Shown piece after piece: positions 21,516 through 33,115 of a stretch of 64,000 nt of DNA. The stretch comes from Musa acuminata AAA Group. Lineage: Eukaryota; Streptophyta; Magnoliopsida; Zingiberales; Musaceae. The stretch lies in assembly GCF_036884655.1 (NCBI RefSeq), contig NC_088355.1, forward strand, positions 17,058,501 through 17,122,500. Reading direction: 5' to 3'. A program made the position numbers and the translations under genes. Numbering within the stretch: position 1 is the first letter of the stretch; each line of letters opens with the position of its first letter. The notes under the pieces are model-generated. The model was not told the DNA's origin. It saw nothing but the letters and a program-made list of their open reading frames with translations, and did no database searches.

Positions 21516-21856
21516 TAGAAAAGCTGTTTCACAAATCGATACTCGATTAAACTCATTTTTATCTAATGCACAAAATAAGACATTTATAGCCTTTGCATTT
21601 AGAGCAAAAGTCTTCTTCTCCAACTCATTCCAATCGTTCATTGGAAGAGAAGACTTTTGAAAGCCATTTTCTACAATATTCTATAATTTAAAATCCATTG
21701 AAATTAGGAAGATCTTCATTCTAGTCTTCCAATATATGTAATCCGTCCTATTGAACATGGGCGGATGTGTAATTGAATGGCCCTCTAGGTTGCCGGCAAT
21801 GCCAACTCTCTTGGGTATAAAACCAATGAGAGTGAACCTTGTTCTGATACCAATTA
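21516..21856 (-). pseudogene. Inverted SIRE gag N-terminus and primer site
   Basis: The minus strand reads GNLEGHSITHPPMF, DYIYWKTRMKIFLISMDFKL and, further left, NEFNR-type text, which is the gag N-terminus up to the cysteine-rich Q-V region. The complement of a TGGTATCAGAAC primer site lies at about 21843-21854. The expected ATG has been lost. It abuts plus-strand gag at 21516, giving a head-to-head gag arrangement. Confidence 0.75.
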
Positions 21857-22093
21857 TTAGGATCAAGAGCGGCACTAAGAGGGGGGGTGAATTAGTGTAG
21901 CAGAAAACTTTCGTAATTTCAGAAAATTATTCGTTTTGTTTAAAACCGATTCTGACGAAAATGGTTTCAATTCAATCTGTTTCAGAGAGAAATTGAATTT
22001 AAAAGCTTTCGCAAAAGTGCAAGAGAGGATTATGGAGATTTGTAGTAATGTAAATTGCACAAATGAATAGCAAACCAGAATTTAGGGTGGTTC
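21857..22093 (-). repeat. Partial SIRE LTR
   Basis: It begins TATTAGGATCAAG (altered TG end) and runs 237 bp to GGTGGTTCGATC. There it is fused to the start of another LTR at a shared GATCAAGAGCACT-type stretch. Confidence 0.75.
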
Positions 22094-23571
22094 GATCAAG
22101 AGCACTAAGAGGGGGGGGGTTTGAATTAGTGCAGCGGAAAACTTTCGATGATTAAAACTGCGTTCGTACGTTGAAATCCGATTTCGACATAAAAGTTGTT
22201 TCGTGCAGATAATAATTTTGAAAGCTTACGGAAACATATTTGAAGTAAAGTAAGGAAGGCAGTTTGCAGTTAAGTAGAAATCAGAATGTAAGCACAAACT
22301 GAAATATGATGTTTGTACGATAAAACCGATTTTCGTCTTAACGCTGATTTGAAAAATACTTAACTAAGATACACGTTCATAAATGAGCAGAATTGAGTAA
22401 GCTATTGAGGAGGTTTGTAGTAAAGATAAAATGCTCAAAGTAAATACAAACCGAGATTTAGAGTGGTTCGGTCAATCTTGACCTACATCCACTTTTGGCT
22501 TCCTCCACCAACGAGGTCATCGACATCCACTAGAGGCCTTCCTTCAATAGGCGAAGGCTAACCACCCTTTTACAATTTCACTCCTTTTGACGGGCTTAGG
22601 AGACAACCCTTACAAACTTTTCTCTCCTCTCTTAAAAGATCAAAACTTGGAAGAAAAGAGGGAGGAGAACTTCTAGACTTTACAACACTTTTGAGCTCTA
22701 AAATCACAGAGTAAGATCATGCTTTCGATGCCCTTTCATGTAGGAAAGGGTGGGGTATATATAGGCCCCAAACTAGTTTGAATTTGGAGCTCAAAAATGT
22801 CTTTTCTCGGATTTCCGGGGTCCTGGCGGTACTACCTCTTGACTAGGGTGGTACAACCACCTGGCAGCTCAGAGAATGATCCTCTGGGTGGTGCCACCGC
22901 TTGGTAGAGCTAAGAGACCGAGCTCAGGCGGTTCCACCGCTTGTCAGGGGCGATTGCATCGCCTAGTCTCGCTTGGAGACTGAGCCCAAGCGGTGCCACC
23001 GCTTGCCTGGGGCGGTCGCACTGCCCAGCTTTCCTGGGAGACCTTCTCCTGGGCGGTGCCACCACCTGGCAAGAATTCTAGTTTGAATGGAATGGCCTAA
23101 TTTGGGTCTGTCAAGGGCTCAATTGCCCCCAGATTAAGTTAATGGGATCACCTCCCATTTCTAACTTAATCTACATGCTAACTACAACATTTCTTAAGAC
23201 ATTTACTACAACTTGCTCCGGTGCATCAATCGCTTCTTCCGGCGAGCTTCCGGCGAACATCCGACAAACCTTCGGCGATGCTCCGATGGACTTTCGACAA
23301 ACTCGTGGACTTGCGATGATCCACTTGGTGAATTCCGACGAGCTTCTTTGGCAAGCTCTTGGACTTCTCGGATTTGTTCCCGTAGAACCTCCGACGATCG
23401 TCCGTACTTCCGTCGAACTCTCGAACTCCCAACGTGATCATAGTCTTGACTCCGACACAACTCCTATTGCATGTCTTTCTTACATTGTAGTTAATCCTGC
23501 ACACTTATCTCAACATATGGATTAAATAACAAATGACAATTGACTTCATCATCAAAATCCAAGATTCAGCA
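22094..23571 (-). repeat. SIRE 3' LTR (minus)
   Basis: 1478 bp ending ATTCAGCA, followed by the complement of the purine tract (ATCTCCCCCTTTTT) at 23572. The dyad array is at 22826-23070 and a TATA box complement (TATATATA) near 22755-22762. Confidence 0.82.
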
Positions 23572-24877
23572 ATCTCCCCCTTTTTGATGATGACAATCAA
23601 TTGATAACGGAGTTAACCTTAACTCCCCCTATCTATATGCCATACTTGAGATAAGTCATTTTTGAATTCAAAGCCTTTGAATTCAAGAGACATATTGATA
23701 AGTTAAAATCATTTAACCTTATCAATACTCCCATCATGATTCCTATCATGATGTATCTCTCTGAAAATGATGTCAAGGCTTGACATCCATTTTCAAATTT
23801 CAAATGTAAATGATGGTAATGGTAGCAATTCATCATATGGTAAGATATCAACATGTAAAATTTCGAAGTAAGATTTTGATATCTTAACATGATGCACACA
23901 TTTCAAGTGTTTTAGCAATCATAGCATTTCATCACATGGTAAGATATTAACACGTAAAATTACGATGCAAGCTTGATATCTTAACATGATGCAAACATGG
24001 CATAATGCAAATATGGCAATAATAGTTTTCATCAATTCATATATTTTCGATGATGCAAGCATGGCATAATCATAGCATAAATTTATATATTTCTCTTCCT
24101 TTGTCATCAACAAAAAGGAGAACGATATAAGCAAATTTTAAGCATAAGTGCGGTAATTATTCATGCCATAACTAGGTTCATGTCATTTTCCAATAGTGAG
24201 TGATAGAATACCAATTATGCAAACATCTCAAGGAAAACATGACATGGAGATAGCTTTTAATACTTCTACCTTTTTATTTGTTATTATCTTTTTGCATGAA
24301 GGAGGAAGGCTATTTGTGATACCAACTATTTGTGAGTTTACTTTGAATGAAGTTAAAATCGATGAGAGATTAAATCATACTTCATTTTTACAAGGATCAA
24401 GATATGTATGTAAAACAAATCCTTGCAAGTAAAAACACTAACATCCATATTTCAAGAAGGAATTTACAAGCAGGAATCATTTTATCAACTCCATTTCTTA
24501 AAAGAAATCTTTTTCACATGATAAATGTATGAGAGATATTTTTGCTAGTTGATTCCATATGTCAAAAATCAATGATGAGAATCAAACTCGATATGACATA
24601 TGCTTATTAAGTTCAGAAGAGGATAATGTATCGAGAAAATCCGATTGTTAGGATACCACTAGTTAAGAGAATCCGAAAATGAAATTAACACTTTCATGCA
24701 TTCGGACAAGACTATACTATAGATTTTCAAATACAATCATGAAGACAAAACATGCTCATTGTTATAGAAATTTTTGTATCCAAAACACAATTTCCAACAT
24801 ATAATTTTAGGCATGTAATGGCAATCAAGTGATTTGATCATTCAATCAATAAAGTCCGAAAAATAATTTTAACAAGT
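23572..24877 (-). other. 3' noncoding interior of a SIRE element
   Basis: AT-rich DNA between pol and the 3' LTR, similar to 48444-49286 of SIRE-B. No env-like reading frame is visible. Confidence 0.7.
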
Positions 24878-25513
24878 TTATGCATTTGGACACATTAACA
24901 TTCCTAATTCTCTTCTAATGAAATCAAATTGTTCTTCGCTTAGAGGTTTTGTAAAAATATCAGCTAGTTGATGCTTAGTATCAATGAACTCTATGATTAC
25001 ATCATGAGTAGTGACATGATCTCGTATGAAGTGATGTCTAATATCAATATGTTTTATTCTTGAGTGTTGAATGAGATTCTTTGTTAAACATATTGCACTT
25101 GTGTTATCACATTTAATGAGAATATTTTTAAGATGGACTTTATAATCTTCTAAGATGTTTTTCATCCACACAACTTGTGCACGGCATGCACTAGCTGCAA
25201 TATACTCAACTTCGATTGTTGATAGTGCAACCGACTTTTGTTTCTTAGATGACCAGGAAACAAGGGAATGTCCCAAAAATTGACATGATCCTGATGTGCT
25301 TTTTCTATCTAATCTACACCCAGCAAAATCCGCATCAGCATATGTAATTAACTCAAAATTCTCGGATTTTGGATACCATAATCCTAGATTTGTGGTACCT
25401 TTGAGATATCTAAGTAATCTTTTAACTGCTTTAAGATGAGATATCTTAGGGTTCGATTGAAACCTAGCACAAAGTCCTACATTGAACATGATATCTGGTC
25501 TAGTTGCACTAAG
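24878..25513 (-). pseudogene. SIRE reverse transcriptase end and RNase H fragment
   Basis: An uninterrupted minus-strand reading of 203 codons covers [51 protein letters not shown], the [11 protein letters not shown] block and the C-terminal [16 protein letters not shown]. It parallels the end of SIRE-B pol, with a stop at the same place. RNase H is intact here, but the rest of pol is missing. Upstream it is fused at about 25506-25513 to Angela LTR sequence. Confidence 0.85.
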
Positions 25514-25783
25514 TTAGAAGGAGTTCTGACAGGTATGACTCACGGCTAGCTCGTTCGGACCTAAAATAGTGCTAGGAGGTAGCACCGCCTGGGCTAAGTC
25601 TCCCAAGGAGACTTAGCCCAGGCGGTGCTACCTTGAACATGATATCTGGTCTAGTTGCACTAAGTTAGAAGGAGTTCTGACAGGTATAACTCACGGCCAG
25701 CTCGTTCGGACCTGAAATAGTGCTAGGAGGTAGCACCGCCTGGGCTAAGTCTCCCAGGGAGACTGGGCGGTGGAACCGCCCCA
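25482..25783. repeat. 151-bp tandem duplication across a SIRE/Angela/SIRE chimera
   Basis: TTGAACATGATATCTGG occurs at 25482 and again at 25633, and the following ~150 bases repeat with few changes. Each copy holds the end of SIRE pol, about 45 bases of Angela LTR (TTAGAAGGAGTTCTGACAGG ... CACGG) and the start of a SIRE dyad array. Confidence 0.85.
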
Positions 25784-26942
25784 GCCAGGAGGTGCAACCG
25801 CCTGGGCTCAGTCTCCAAGCGAGACTGGACGGTGCAACCTCTCCTGACAGGAGGTGGCACCGCCTGAGCTCAGTCTTCGAGCTCTGCTAAGCGGTGCAAC
25901 CGCCTCAGTCAGGAGGTGCAACCGCCCGAGCTCAGTCTTCGAGCTCTGGCAGAGAGGTGCAACCACCCCTGACAGAGGTGGCACCACCCAGAGGCTCAGT
26001 CTTCGAGCTCTGGTAGGCGGTGCAACCGCTCCAGTTAGGAGGTGCAACCGCCTGATCCCGGAATTTCGGGAATTGACAGTTTTGAGCTCCAAATTTGAAC
26101 TGGGTTGGGGCCTATAAATACCCCACCCATTCAGCACAGAAAGCACACATACTTACACTCGAAATCTTGATCTCTTTCTGTGATTCTTAGAGCTCAAAAT
26201 TGTTGTAAAGGCCAAAAGTTATTCTCCCTCTTTTCTTCCAAGTTCTGAGTTGTAAAGAGACGAGAGAAAATTTCTGTAAGGGTTGTCTCCTAAGCTCGTC
26301 AAAAGGAGTGAAACTGTAAAAGGGTGGTTGGCCTTCGCCTATTGAAGGAAGGCCTCTAGTTGACGTCGGTGACCTCGTCGGTGGAGGAAGCCAAAAGTGG
26401 AGTAGGTCAAGATTGACCGAACCACTCTAAATCTCGGTTTGCATTTCCTTTGAGCATTTTACCTTCACTACAAACTTCTCAATAGCTTACTGCCTTCTAC
26501 GATTTTACGAACTAGTTTCTAAGTTCAGAACTTTCCAAATCTGCGTTTAGACGTAAATCGGATTTTTTCGTACGATCATCATATTTCAGTTTACGTTTAC
26601 GTTTTGATTTCAATCATAATTGTTTACTGCCTTCTGCAATCTTATGAATAAGTTTCTATGTTCAAAACTTTCTAAATCTGCGTTTAGACATAAATCAGTT
26701 TTTATCGTACGAACGTCGCATTTCAGTTTGCGCTTGTATTCTGCTTTCCATCATAAACTGCAAACTGCCTTCATAGATCTACTTTAACGTTATCTCGCTT
26801 AATCTCAAGTTAAAGTAATCTTAGAATCAGCTTTCACATCGAAATCGTTTTTATCAAACGAACGCAGCTTTCGTTTTAATCGCTGAAAAATTTTCGCTGC
26901 ACTAATTCACCCCCCCCCCTCTTAGTGCTCTTGATCCTAACA
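25707..26942 (+). repeat. SIRE LTR remnant (plus) missing its 5' part
   Basis: It starts inside the LTR at TTCGGACCT, runs through a long dyad array (25572-26060 including the duplicated part), the TATA box (26113-26120), and the GAGTGAAACTGTAAAAG / CTCTTAGTG segments, and ends GATCCTAACA. It is not followed by a primer site. Confidence 0.78.
26113..26120 (+). promoter_or_regulatory. TATA box of a SIRE LTR
   Basis: TATAAATA in the context GGGGCCTATAAATACCCC, about 50 bases downstream of the last dyad element. The same arrangement is found at 27935-27942, 34767-34774, 38872-38879 and, on the minus strand, 47496-47503 and 55117-55124. Confidence 0.65.
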
Positions 26943-27219
26943 ACATCTATATCATGAAATTCATGTTGAAAATCTTTATCTCCTGTCGTAGTAAAAATCG
27001 TCCCTTATCATTTGACTTATGATTTTCATCGAAGTTTCGTATTTACTATTGCTTAATGAGAATAACGATAAGTTCTACGGTTAGAACTTATCGGTTTATG
27101 CTTGAATTCAATGGGATGGAATTCAAGTGTTTTTATCTTCTCATAATATGGCATATAGATAGGGGGAGTTATGTTTAACTCTGTCATCAATTGATTGTCA
27201 TCATCAAAAAGGGGGAGAT
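26943..27219 (+). other. Residual SIRE interior with polypurine tract
   Basis: 277 bp of 3' noncoding interior ending AAAAAGGGGGAGAT (27206-27219) directly before the next LTR. All coding DNA between the two LTRs is deleted. Confidence 0.75.
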
Positions 27220-28439
27220 TGCTGAATCTCGGATTTTGATGATAAAATCAATTGATGGGTTAATTGATCTAATCTATATTATTGAGTTAAGTGTGCAGGA
27301 ATAACTACAATAACCAGAAAACACAAAGCAAGAATACCAGAGTCAAGTTCGATGGACGTTTAAGAGTCCGAAAAATCGTCGGAGATGCTATCGGAACCAA
27401 CCGAGAAGAAATCGGGAACCTGTCGGAATTTTCAGAAGTTCACCGAAGAGATCGTCGGAGGTTCACCGAGATCATTGAGAAGGCTCGGTTACTCGTTAAA
27501 GTCATCACAAGATCGGGAGCTTGCTGGGAGTCCGTCGGAAGAAGTTCGTCGGAAAGCTCGCCGGAACAAGACTCGACGTTCGCGGTTGAAAACTTGCTTA
27601 GGATGTTTTTAGTTATGTAGTTCACTTGTAATTAGGATTAGGATTAAGAGATAATCCTATATCCTAGTTAGGGGCCAACTGGGCCTAAAATTAGACTTGG
27701 TTTGGGCTAAATTTAAAGCCCAACTAGTGAACCGAAGGGTCTGGCGGTGGCACCGCTAGATTGGGCCGTGGCACCACCTAGCACCCGAGAGCCAGGCGGT
27801 GGCACCGCTAGTCCATTGTCAGTGTCAAACATTGACAGTCGGTGGCACCGCCACTGACATGCGGTGGCACCACCAGCATCGGGAACCAAAGAGAATTCAA
27901 ATTTTAGAGCCCAAATTTGAATCCTCTTGAGGCCTATAAATACCCCTCAAATCTCAACTGAGATCACAACTTTTTGAGAAGCAATTGTTTGAGAGAAAGG
28001 TTTTAGAAAAGTCTTAACAAGTCTTGTTTTCAATTTGCTAGTGTTCACTCCTTCTTTCTGGCTACAAATCTGTAAGAGAGTGAACCGCTTGTAAAAAGTT
28101 GTAAGAGGGGTATTTACCCTTCCCCTTCAAGAGATTTGCTAATGGAAGGTGGGAGCCTCATCGAAGAGGAGCCTCGCAAGTGGATGTAGGTCATTTGACC
28201 CAACTACTTTAAAATCGGCGTGATCTCTGGTTTGCATTTCATTATTGCTATTTACATTACTACAAACCTTCTTACGTACTTTATTTCCTCATTACCTTTG
28301 CTGCATATCTTTACGAACACGCGTTCAAGTTATGCACTTCCGAGTTCGATTTTTATCGTATGAAAGATCTTCCAAAATCGACGTTTTAATCCGCTGCACT
28401 AATTCACCCCCCCCTCTTAGTGCCGCTCCGATCCTAACA
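27220..28439 (+). repeat. SIRE 3' LTR (plus)
   Basis: 1220 bp from TGCTGAATCTCGG to GATCCTAACA. TCGTCGGAAG-type repeats lie at 27340-27590, a dyad array of GGTGGCACCGCC type at 27745-27890, and the TATA box at 27935-27942. Confidence 0.85.
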
Positions 28440-30302
28440 CAGCCGACCCTTCATCATTGAGGCCAACGCATCTGGAGTCATAATTGGAGTCATTCTTATG
28501 CAAGATAATCAACCACTCTCATACATCAGTAAGGCATTATCTCCCTCTCATCAAAATATGTCAATACATAACAAGGAGATGCTCGCCATTATGCACGTAT
28601 AAGGAGGTGGAAACCCTACTTGATCAGTCGGTGATTTCAAATTAAACCAACTATAGAAGCCTCAAGTACTTTTTGGAGCAAAAAATATTATCCCCTTAGC
28701 AGCAAAAATGGGTAACCAAACTTCTTGGATTTGATTATGAAATTATTTATAAAAAGGGAAAAGAAAACGTTGTTACAGATACACTATTACAGCTACCTAA
28801 GCAAGCTAAGTTTTCAGCCATCTCTCTTCCTACCACCAACTTCCTCAAGGACATAAGGGAAGAATGGAAGAAGGATCCAGAGATCAATAACATCATAAAA
28901 AAATTGGAGGAGGATCCAAGTGCAATAGCCCACTATACTTGGGATTCGAGGGATCTACGCTACAAAGGTTGTATTGTGCTTATACCTGACTCCCTTTACA
29001 TCAAAATCATCCCGTATGAAATGCACTCCACACCTTCAATAGGACACTCCGAATTCCTGAGAACCTACAAAAGAGTAAAGCAAATTTTTTTATTGGAGAG
29101 GGTTGAAAAAATATATTGTTAAATATGTGACACAATGTAATGTATGTCAACAGCACAAAGGTGAAACAATGGCAAGTCCAGGGAAGCTACAACCACTACC
29201 TATACCAGACTCGGTGTAGACTGATATCTCCATGGACTTCATCGAAGGTCTGCCACCTTCTGAAGTTAAAAGCACAATTCTCGTGATGGTTGATTGACTT
29301 ACGAAATATGCTCATTTTTGTGCTATGTAAAATCCCTACACAGCTGCTAGTATTGCCCAGATTTTCATAGAAAATATTGTTAAACTACATGGGATGCCAA
29401 GGTCCATTGTAAGTGATTGTAACAAGATCTTCACCAGTAAATTTTAGACTGAGTTATTTCAATTACAATGTACCAAACTCAAGATGAGCACAGCGTATCA
29501 TCCATAAACTGACGGCCAAACAAAGGTGGTAAACGGGTGTTTAGAGATGTACCTTCGATGTTTCACTAATGACCAACCAAAGGAGTGGGCAAAATGGCTT
29601 CCCTAAGCTGAATGGTGGTATAATACTACATATCATTCATTTACCAAATGTGCCCCTTATGAAGCACTGTATGGTCGGCTGACCCTTGTGATTCCAAAGT
29701 ATATAATTAGCTCGGCCAAGATAGATCAGGTCGACTAAGAATTGATTAATAGGAACAAACTCCTATAATTGTTAAAGGATAATCTCTTTACCACTTAAGC
29801 CAAAATGAAGCAGCAAGCCGACACACGACGAAGCGAAAGAATTTTCAGTAGAAGATAGGGTTTATCTTCGCCTACAACCATACAAGCAACTTTCCATCAA
29901 TATTCGAGCTTCCATGAAGCTATCGCCATGTTTTTATGGGCCCTATCAGATCACAAAGCATATTGGAGCCGTGACGTACAGACTTAAATTGCCTGAGGAT
30001 GCCAAAATTCACCCTATCTTCCACGTGTCATGCCTAAAGCCCAAGTTGGGAGAACACGAGTCACCCTAAATCCAATTGCCCAACACTACTGAGAATGGAG
30101 TTATTGAAGCCCAACCACAAGCCATCCTCAACCGTAGGATCGTGATGCGTCGCCGACGTCGCTCTACTGAAGTACTAGTGTATTAAAATAATTTACCACT
30201 TAAAGACACCACATGGAAATCATATGAGGAGCTGAAGATCTGGTTCCCTGAGTCCATGGAATCCCAGTCTCGAGGACAAGGCTGATTTGAAGAGGACGGG
30301 TC
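28440..30302 (+). pseudogene. Gypsy chromovirus pol remnant (RNase H, integrase, chromodomain)
   Basis: The plus strand, read across several stops, gives RNase H text (PFIIEANASGVIIGVILMQD, LSYISKALSP), the integrase zinc-finger region (HSTPSIGHSEFLRTYKRVKQ), and the integrase core with [29 protein letters not shown] and STAYHP-stop-TDGQT. The C-terminal block is GPYQITKHIGAVTYRLKLPE then IHPIFHVSCLKPKLG, and a chromodomain-like end follows (STEVLVY-stop-NNLPLKDTTWKSYEELK, about 30165-30245). The chromodomain places it among chromoviruses, whose integrase uses this domain to choose chromatin. At least ten stops make it dead. Protease and the front of reverse transcriptase are missing; the left edge abuts a SIRE LTR. 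Confidence 0.8.
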
Positions 30303-30800
30303 TGTTAGGACTCTAGCTAGGAGAGTCCTAATTGAGAGGGGCATTCATGTTAACCTACCTAGCCGACCTCTATTAAAGAGGTGAAGAGGCCGGCTAGGGT
30401 TAGGAGGTTATTTCTTATAGAAGTATTAAGAGTTGTAAATGAATATGAGTCTTGTGTAAGAATCCTATTAGAAGTTGTTCTTAGATATGCATTAGGAGTT
30501 GTAAAGGAATACGAGTCTTAAGTAGGAGTCATATTAGAAGTTAGGGTTTAAAAGCCCTATAAATAACCATGTATTCATCCTCTTTTAACAAGCAATAGAT
30601 GAATCTTTTCTGCAATCTTTGAGCAACAATTTGAAGGAAGGAATCCATATAGAGTTCCAAGGAGGCCGATCCCCTAAGGAGATCAACCCCAAGCTTAGAA
30701 TCTACAAGGATTCTATCACAAACCTTAGGAGGTCGATCCCCTCGAAGTGACCATCCCTTTTCTTTCTCTTTTTCTATAATAAAACCCTAGGGCCTTATCA
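30303..30800 (+). repeat. Gypsy chromovirus 3' LTR
   Basis: 498 bp, TGTTAGGACTCTAGC ... GGCCTTATCA, directly downstream of the chromodomain reading and a purine-rich GAAGAGGACGGG. An internal duplication of about 66 bp (AGTTGTAAATGAATA at 30431 and AGTTGTAAAGGAATA at 30497) is present. A CTATAAATAA TATA box lies near 30558-30566. Confidence 0.8.
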
Positions 30801-32229
30801 CACTGATCAATAGAGCATTAATGATAGTGCTGACACTGACACTGTAGTCCATTGTTTAGCTTAAAGTATTCATATACTAAGGTTAACACATATTGTCCAA
30901 TATGAATGGTACATATTAATCTAATAGAAAATTAATATATACAATTTATTAATATATTATCATATATTTATTATATACGATACAATTTGATACGTATCAT
31001 ACCAATAATTGATCGATATACCGATAAAGATTGATAAGCCGAATCATGCCATATACTACTAGAAGCTTCTACAAAAGCACACCGAATGCAGGATTCAATA
31101 GTTTGATTTATTACTATCATTTTTCATTAGGATCAATTTATTCTAGAGTTGCTTTAAGCTACTTGGTTCCTGTTGAATTATTGATTGCTATTATTTGATT
31201 AGGATCAACTACTTTATATGGTTTGAATACAGGGTCTTTCTACAGTAGTTAAGACAAGATTCATTGGTTTAGATCATTGGATAGTTTACATATATATATC
31301 CTAAATTAACCACTAAAAGTATATATATGGGTCCACTCTTCCATGAAAAGAAATAGATGATCAAGCTAATTTTAGAATGTTTGTAGAAAAAATCAGAAAA
31401 CAGAAGGAAAACAATAAGAATATATATGGTTCCAAATCCTAGTCAAGAGTTAAAGCGATGAACAAAACAAGCGACCCACTATTTCTAATCAATATCCTTC
31501 AGACAAGTATTCATGAACCACTTGGGGGTGGGGGGGGGGGGGGGGAGGAGAGACGTGGCGCGTGGGGGTGGGGGGTCCCAATTGTTTAGGTAAACCTACA
31601 GTCCTACACCTGATGGCAACCTGTACTGGAAAATAAAGGACATGATTGAGATGGTGGAACCTCCAACAATAATTTTCCCTTGAATGCTTTATCTTGCATC
31701 ACCACGACCCATCAAGCTCATAATGGTTTCTAGAACACCACTCATTTGAAGCTTTCTTCTTGACCTGAAGCTTAAAGGCATCACAAGCGACCTCACCCTT
31801 TTCATGCAATTATTTTTGGGTAAATTTCCATAAAGGAATCTTTATTTTCAATTTTTGAGTTTTTTCCACTGTTAATTCTAGAATAATAAAAATACCTCTT
31901 TTGTCCTTTTACATCTTTCATCCTTTTTCTGACTCATATTGAGCCAACTCATCATCCAATTGAACTGATTTGACGGACCCAAAACATTGATCGATCTAAA
32001 ATAAATAATACTTTATAAATTAAATAATATATTTATAATAATGATAGAAATATAAAATTAATCTTAAAATCATTGGTATAAATTATAAAAATACTAAAAT
32101 TATCACAAAAAAATGGCACAATTTGAAACTTTTAAGGATCGAAATAAATAAAATAACTATTCTAAATACTTAAATTTACTTTATAAAATATTTTCTAGAG
32201 TTTTAAGGAAATAAAAAATAGTTTTAAAC
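30801..32229. other. Unassigned AT-rich DNA with a 16-G run
   Basis: No recognised gene or element. It includes G16 at 31530-31545 and neighbouring G-rich bits (31563-31575). On the minus strand a 36-codon open stretch (about 31699-31806) reads GEVACDAFKLQVKKKASNEW, bounded by TAA and TGA. It could be a lost exon but matches nothing I recognise. Confidence 0.5.
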
Positions 32230-33115
32230 ACATGAAATACATTGTTTTTTAATGAGGCAAACACTATTTTTAGCTTCCATTCAAAAACAGTATGAGTCAT
32301 ATTCAACTTATTCCAAAATTTTTTAAACTTTTTTTAAAAAAATCTTGCAAATAACTTACAAAGGCAAAATTGATCATTCTTTCTATTTTCAAGCATTCAA
32401 TATAAATATTTTTATTATTTTCAACACTTTAAAAGCATGAAATTATACTATTTTTCACTTTTATTCAATTAAAGGCGAGTTTGTCATCCCTTTGGGACAA
32501 AAACTGCTTCATTATTATTATTATTATTATTATAGAAGATTTTTTGAAGTTTTTGGATCACAAACATTTTTGAAAATCCAAGTTACAGTGTAACCTTGTT
32601 CAAAAATAATGTGACTTACATCCCACTTATTCCAAAAATTCTTAAATTTTTAGAAACACTTGCAAATAACTTATAAAGCCTAAATGACCCTTTTTTATTT
32701 TTTGAGCTTTTAAAATAGACATTTTTATATATTTCAGCCCTTTAAAAGTAGGTAATTATGTCTTTGTTTTAGTTTTACCCAATTTAAAGCAAATTTATCC
32801 CCCGGGATAAAATCCACACTAAAATTATTATATAAGTTTTTATGAGGTTTCAAAAATATAAAAACAATTTAAAGACCTGAGTTACAATGTTTTTGGTCAT
32901 TGCTCAAAAACAACATAACCCAATTCAAATATAATATAACTCACATACTACCTTTTCTAAAATTTTTAATTTTTTAAAAATAATTTACAAAGAGTTAAAT
33001 AACCATTTTTGCTATTTTTAATCATTTAAAATAGGTATTATTTCAACAGTTAAAAGTATGCAATTATGTCATCTTTTTTCATTTTATCCAATCTAATCTA
33101 AGGTGATAATTTTTT
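32230..33115. repeat. Diverged tandem repeat, period about 325 bp
   Basis: Three related units: the block CCAAAATTTTTTAAACTTT...CTTGCAAATAACTTACAAAG (about 32308) recurs at about 32629 and 32956. The accompanying TTTAAAAGCATG..ATTATACT / CAATTTAAAGC / GGGACAAAA blocks recur in the same order. An (ATT)n run is at 32511-32533. The units are strongly diverged. Confidence 0.65.

Noticed and set aside
23600..24900. Possible env-like frame between SIRE pol and LTR
   Set aside because: Only short frames with stops are present here and at 48444-49286; no signal or transmembrane pattern is convincing.
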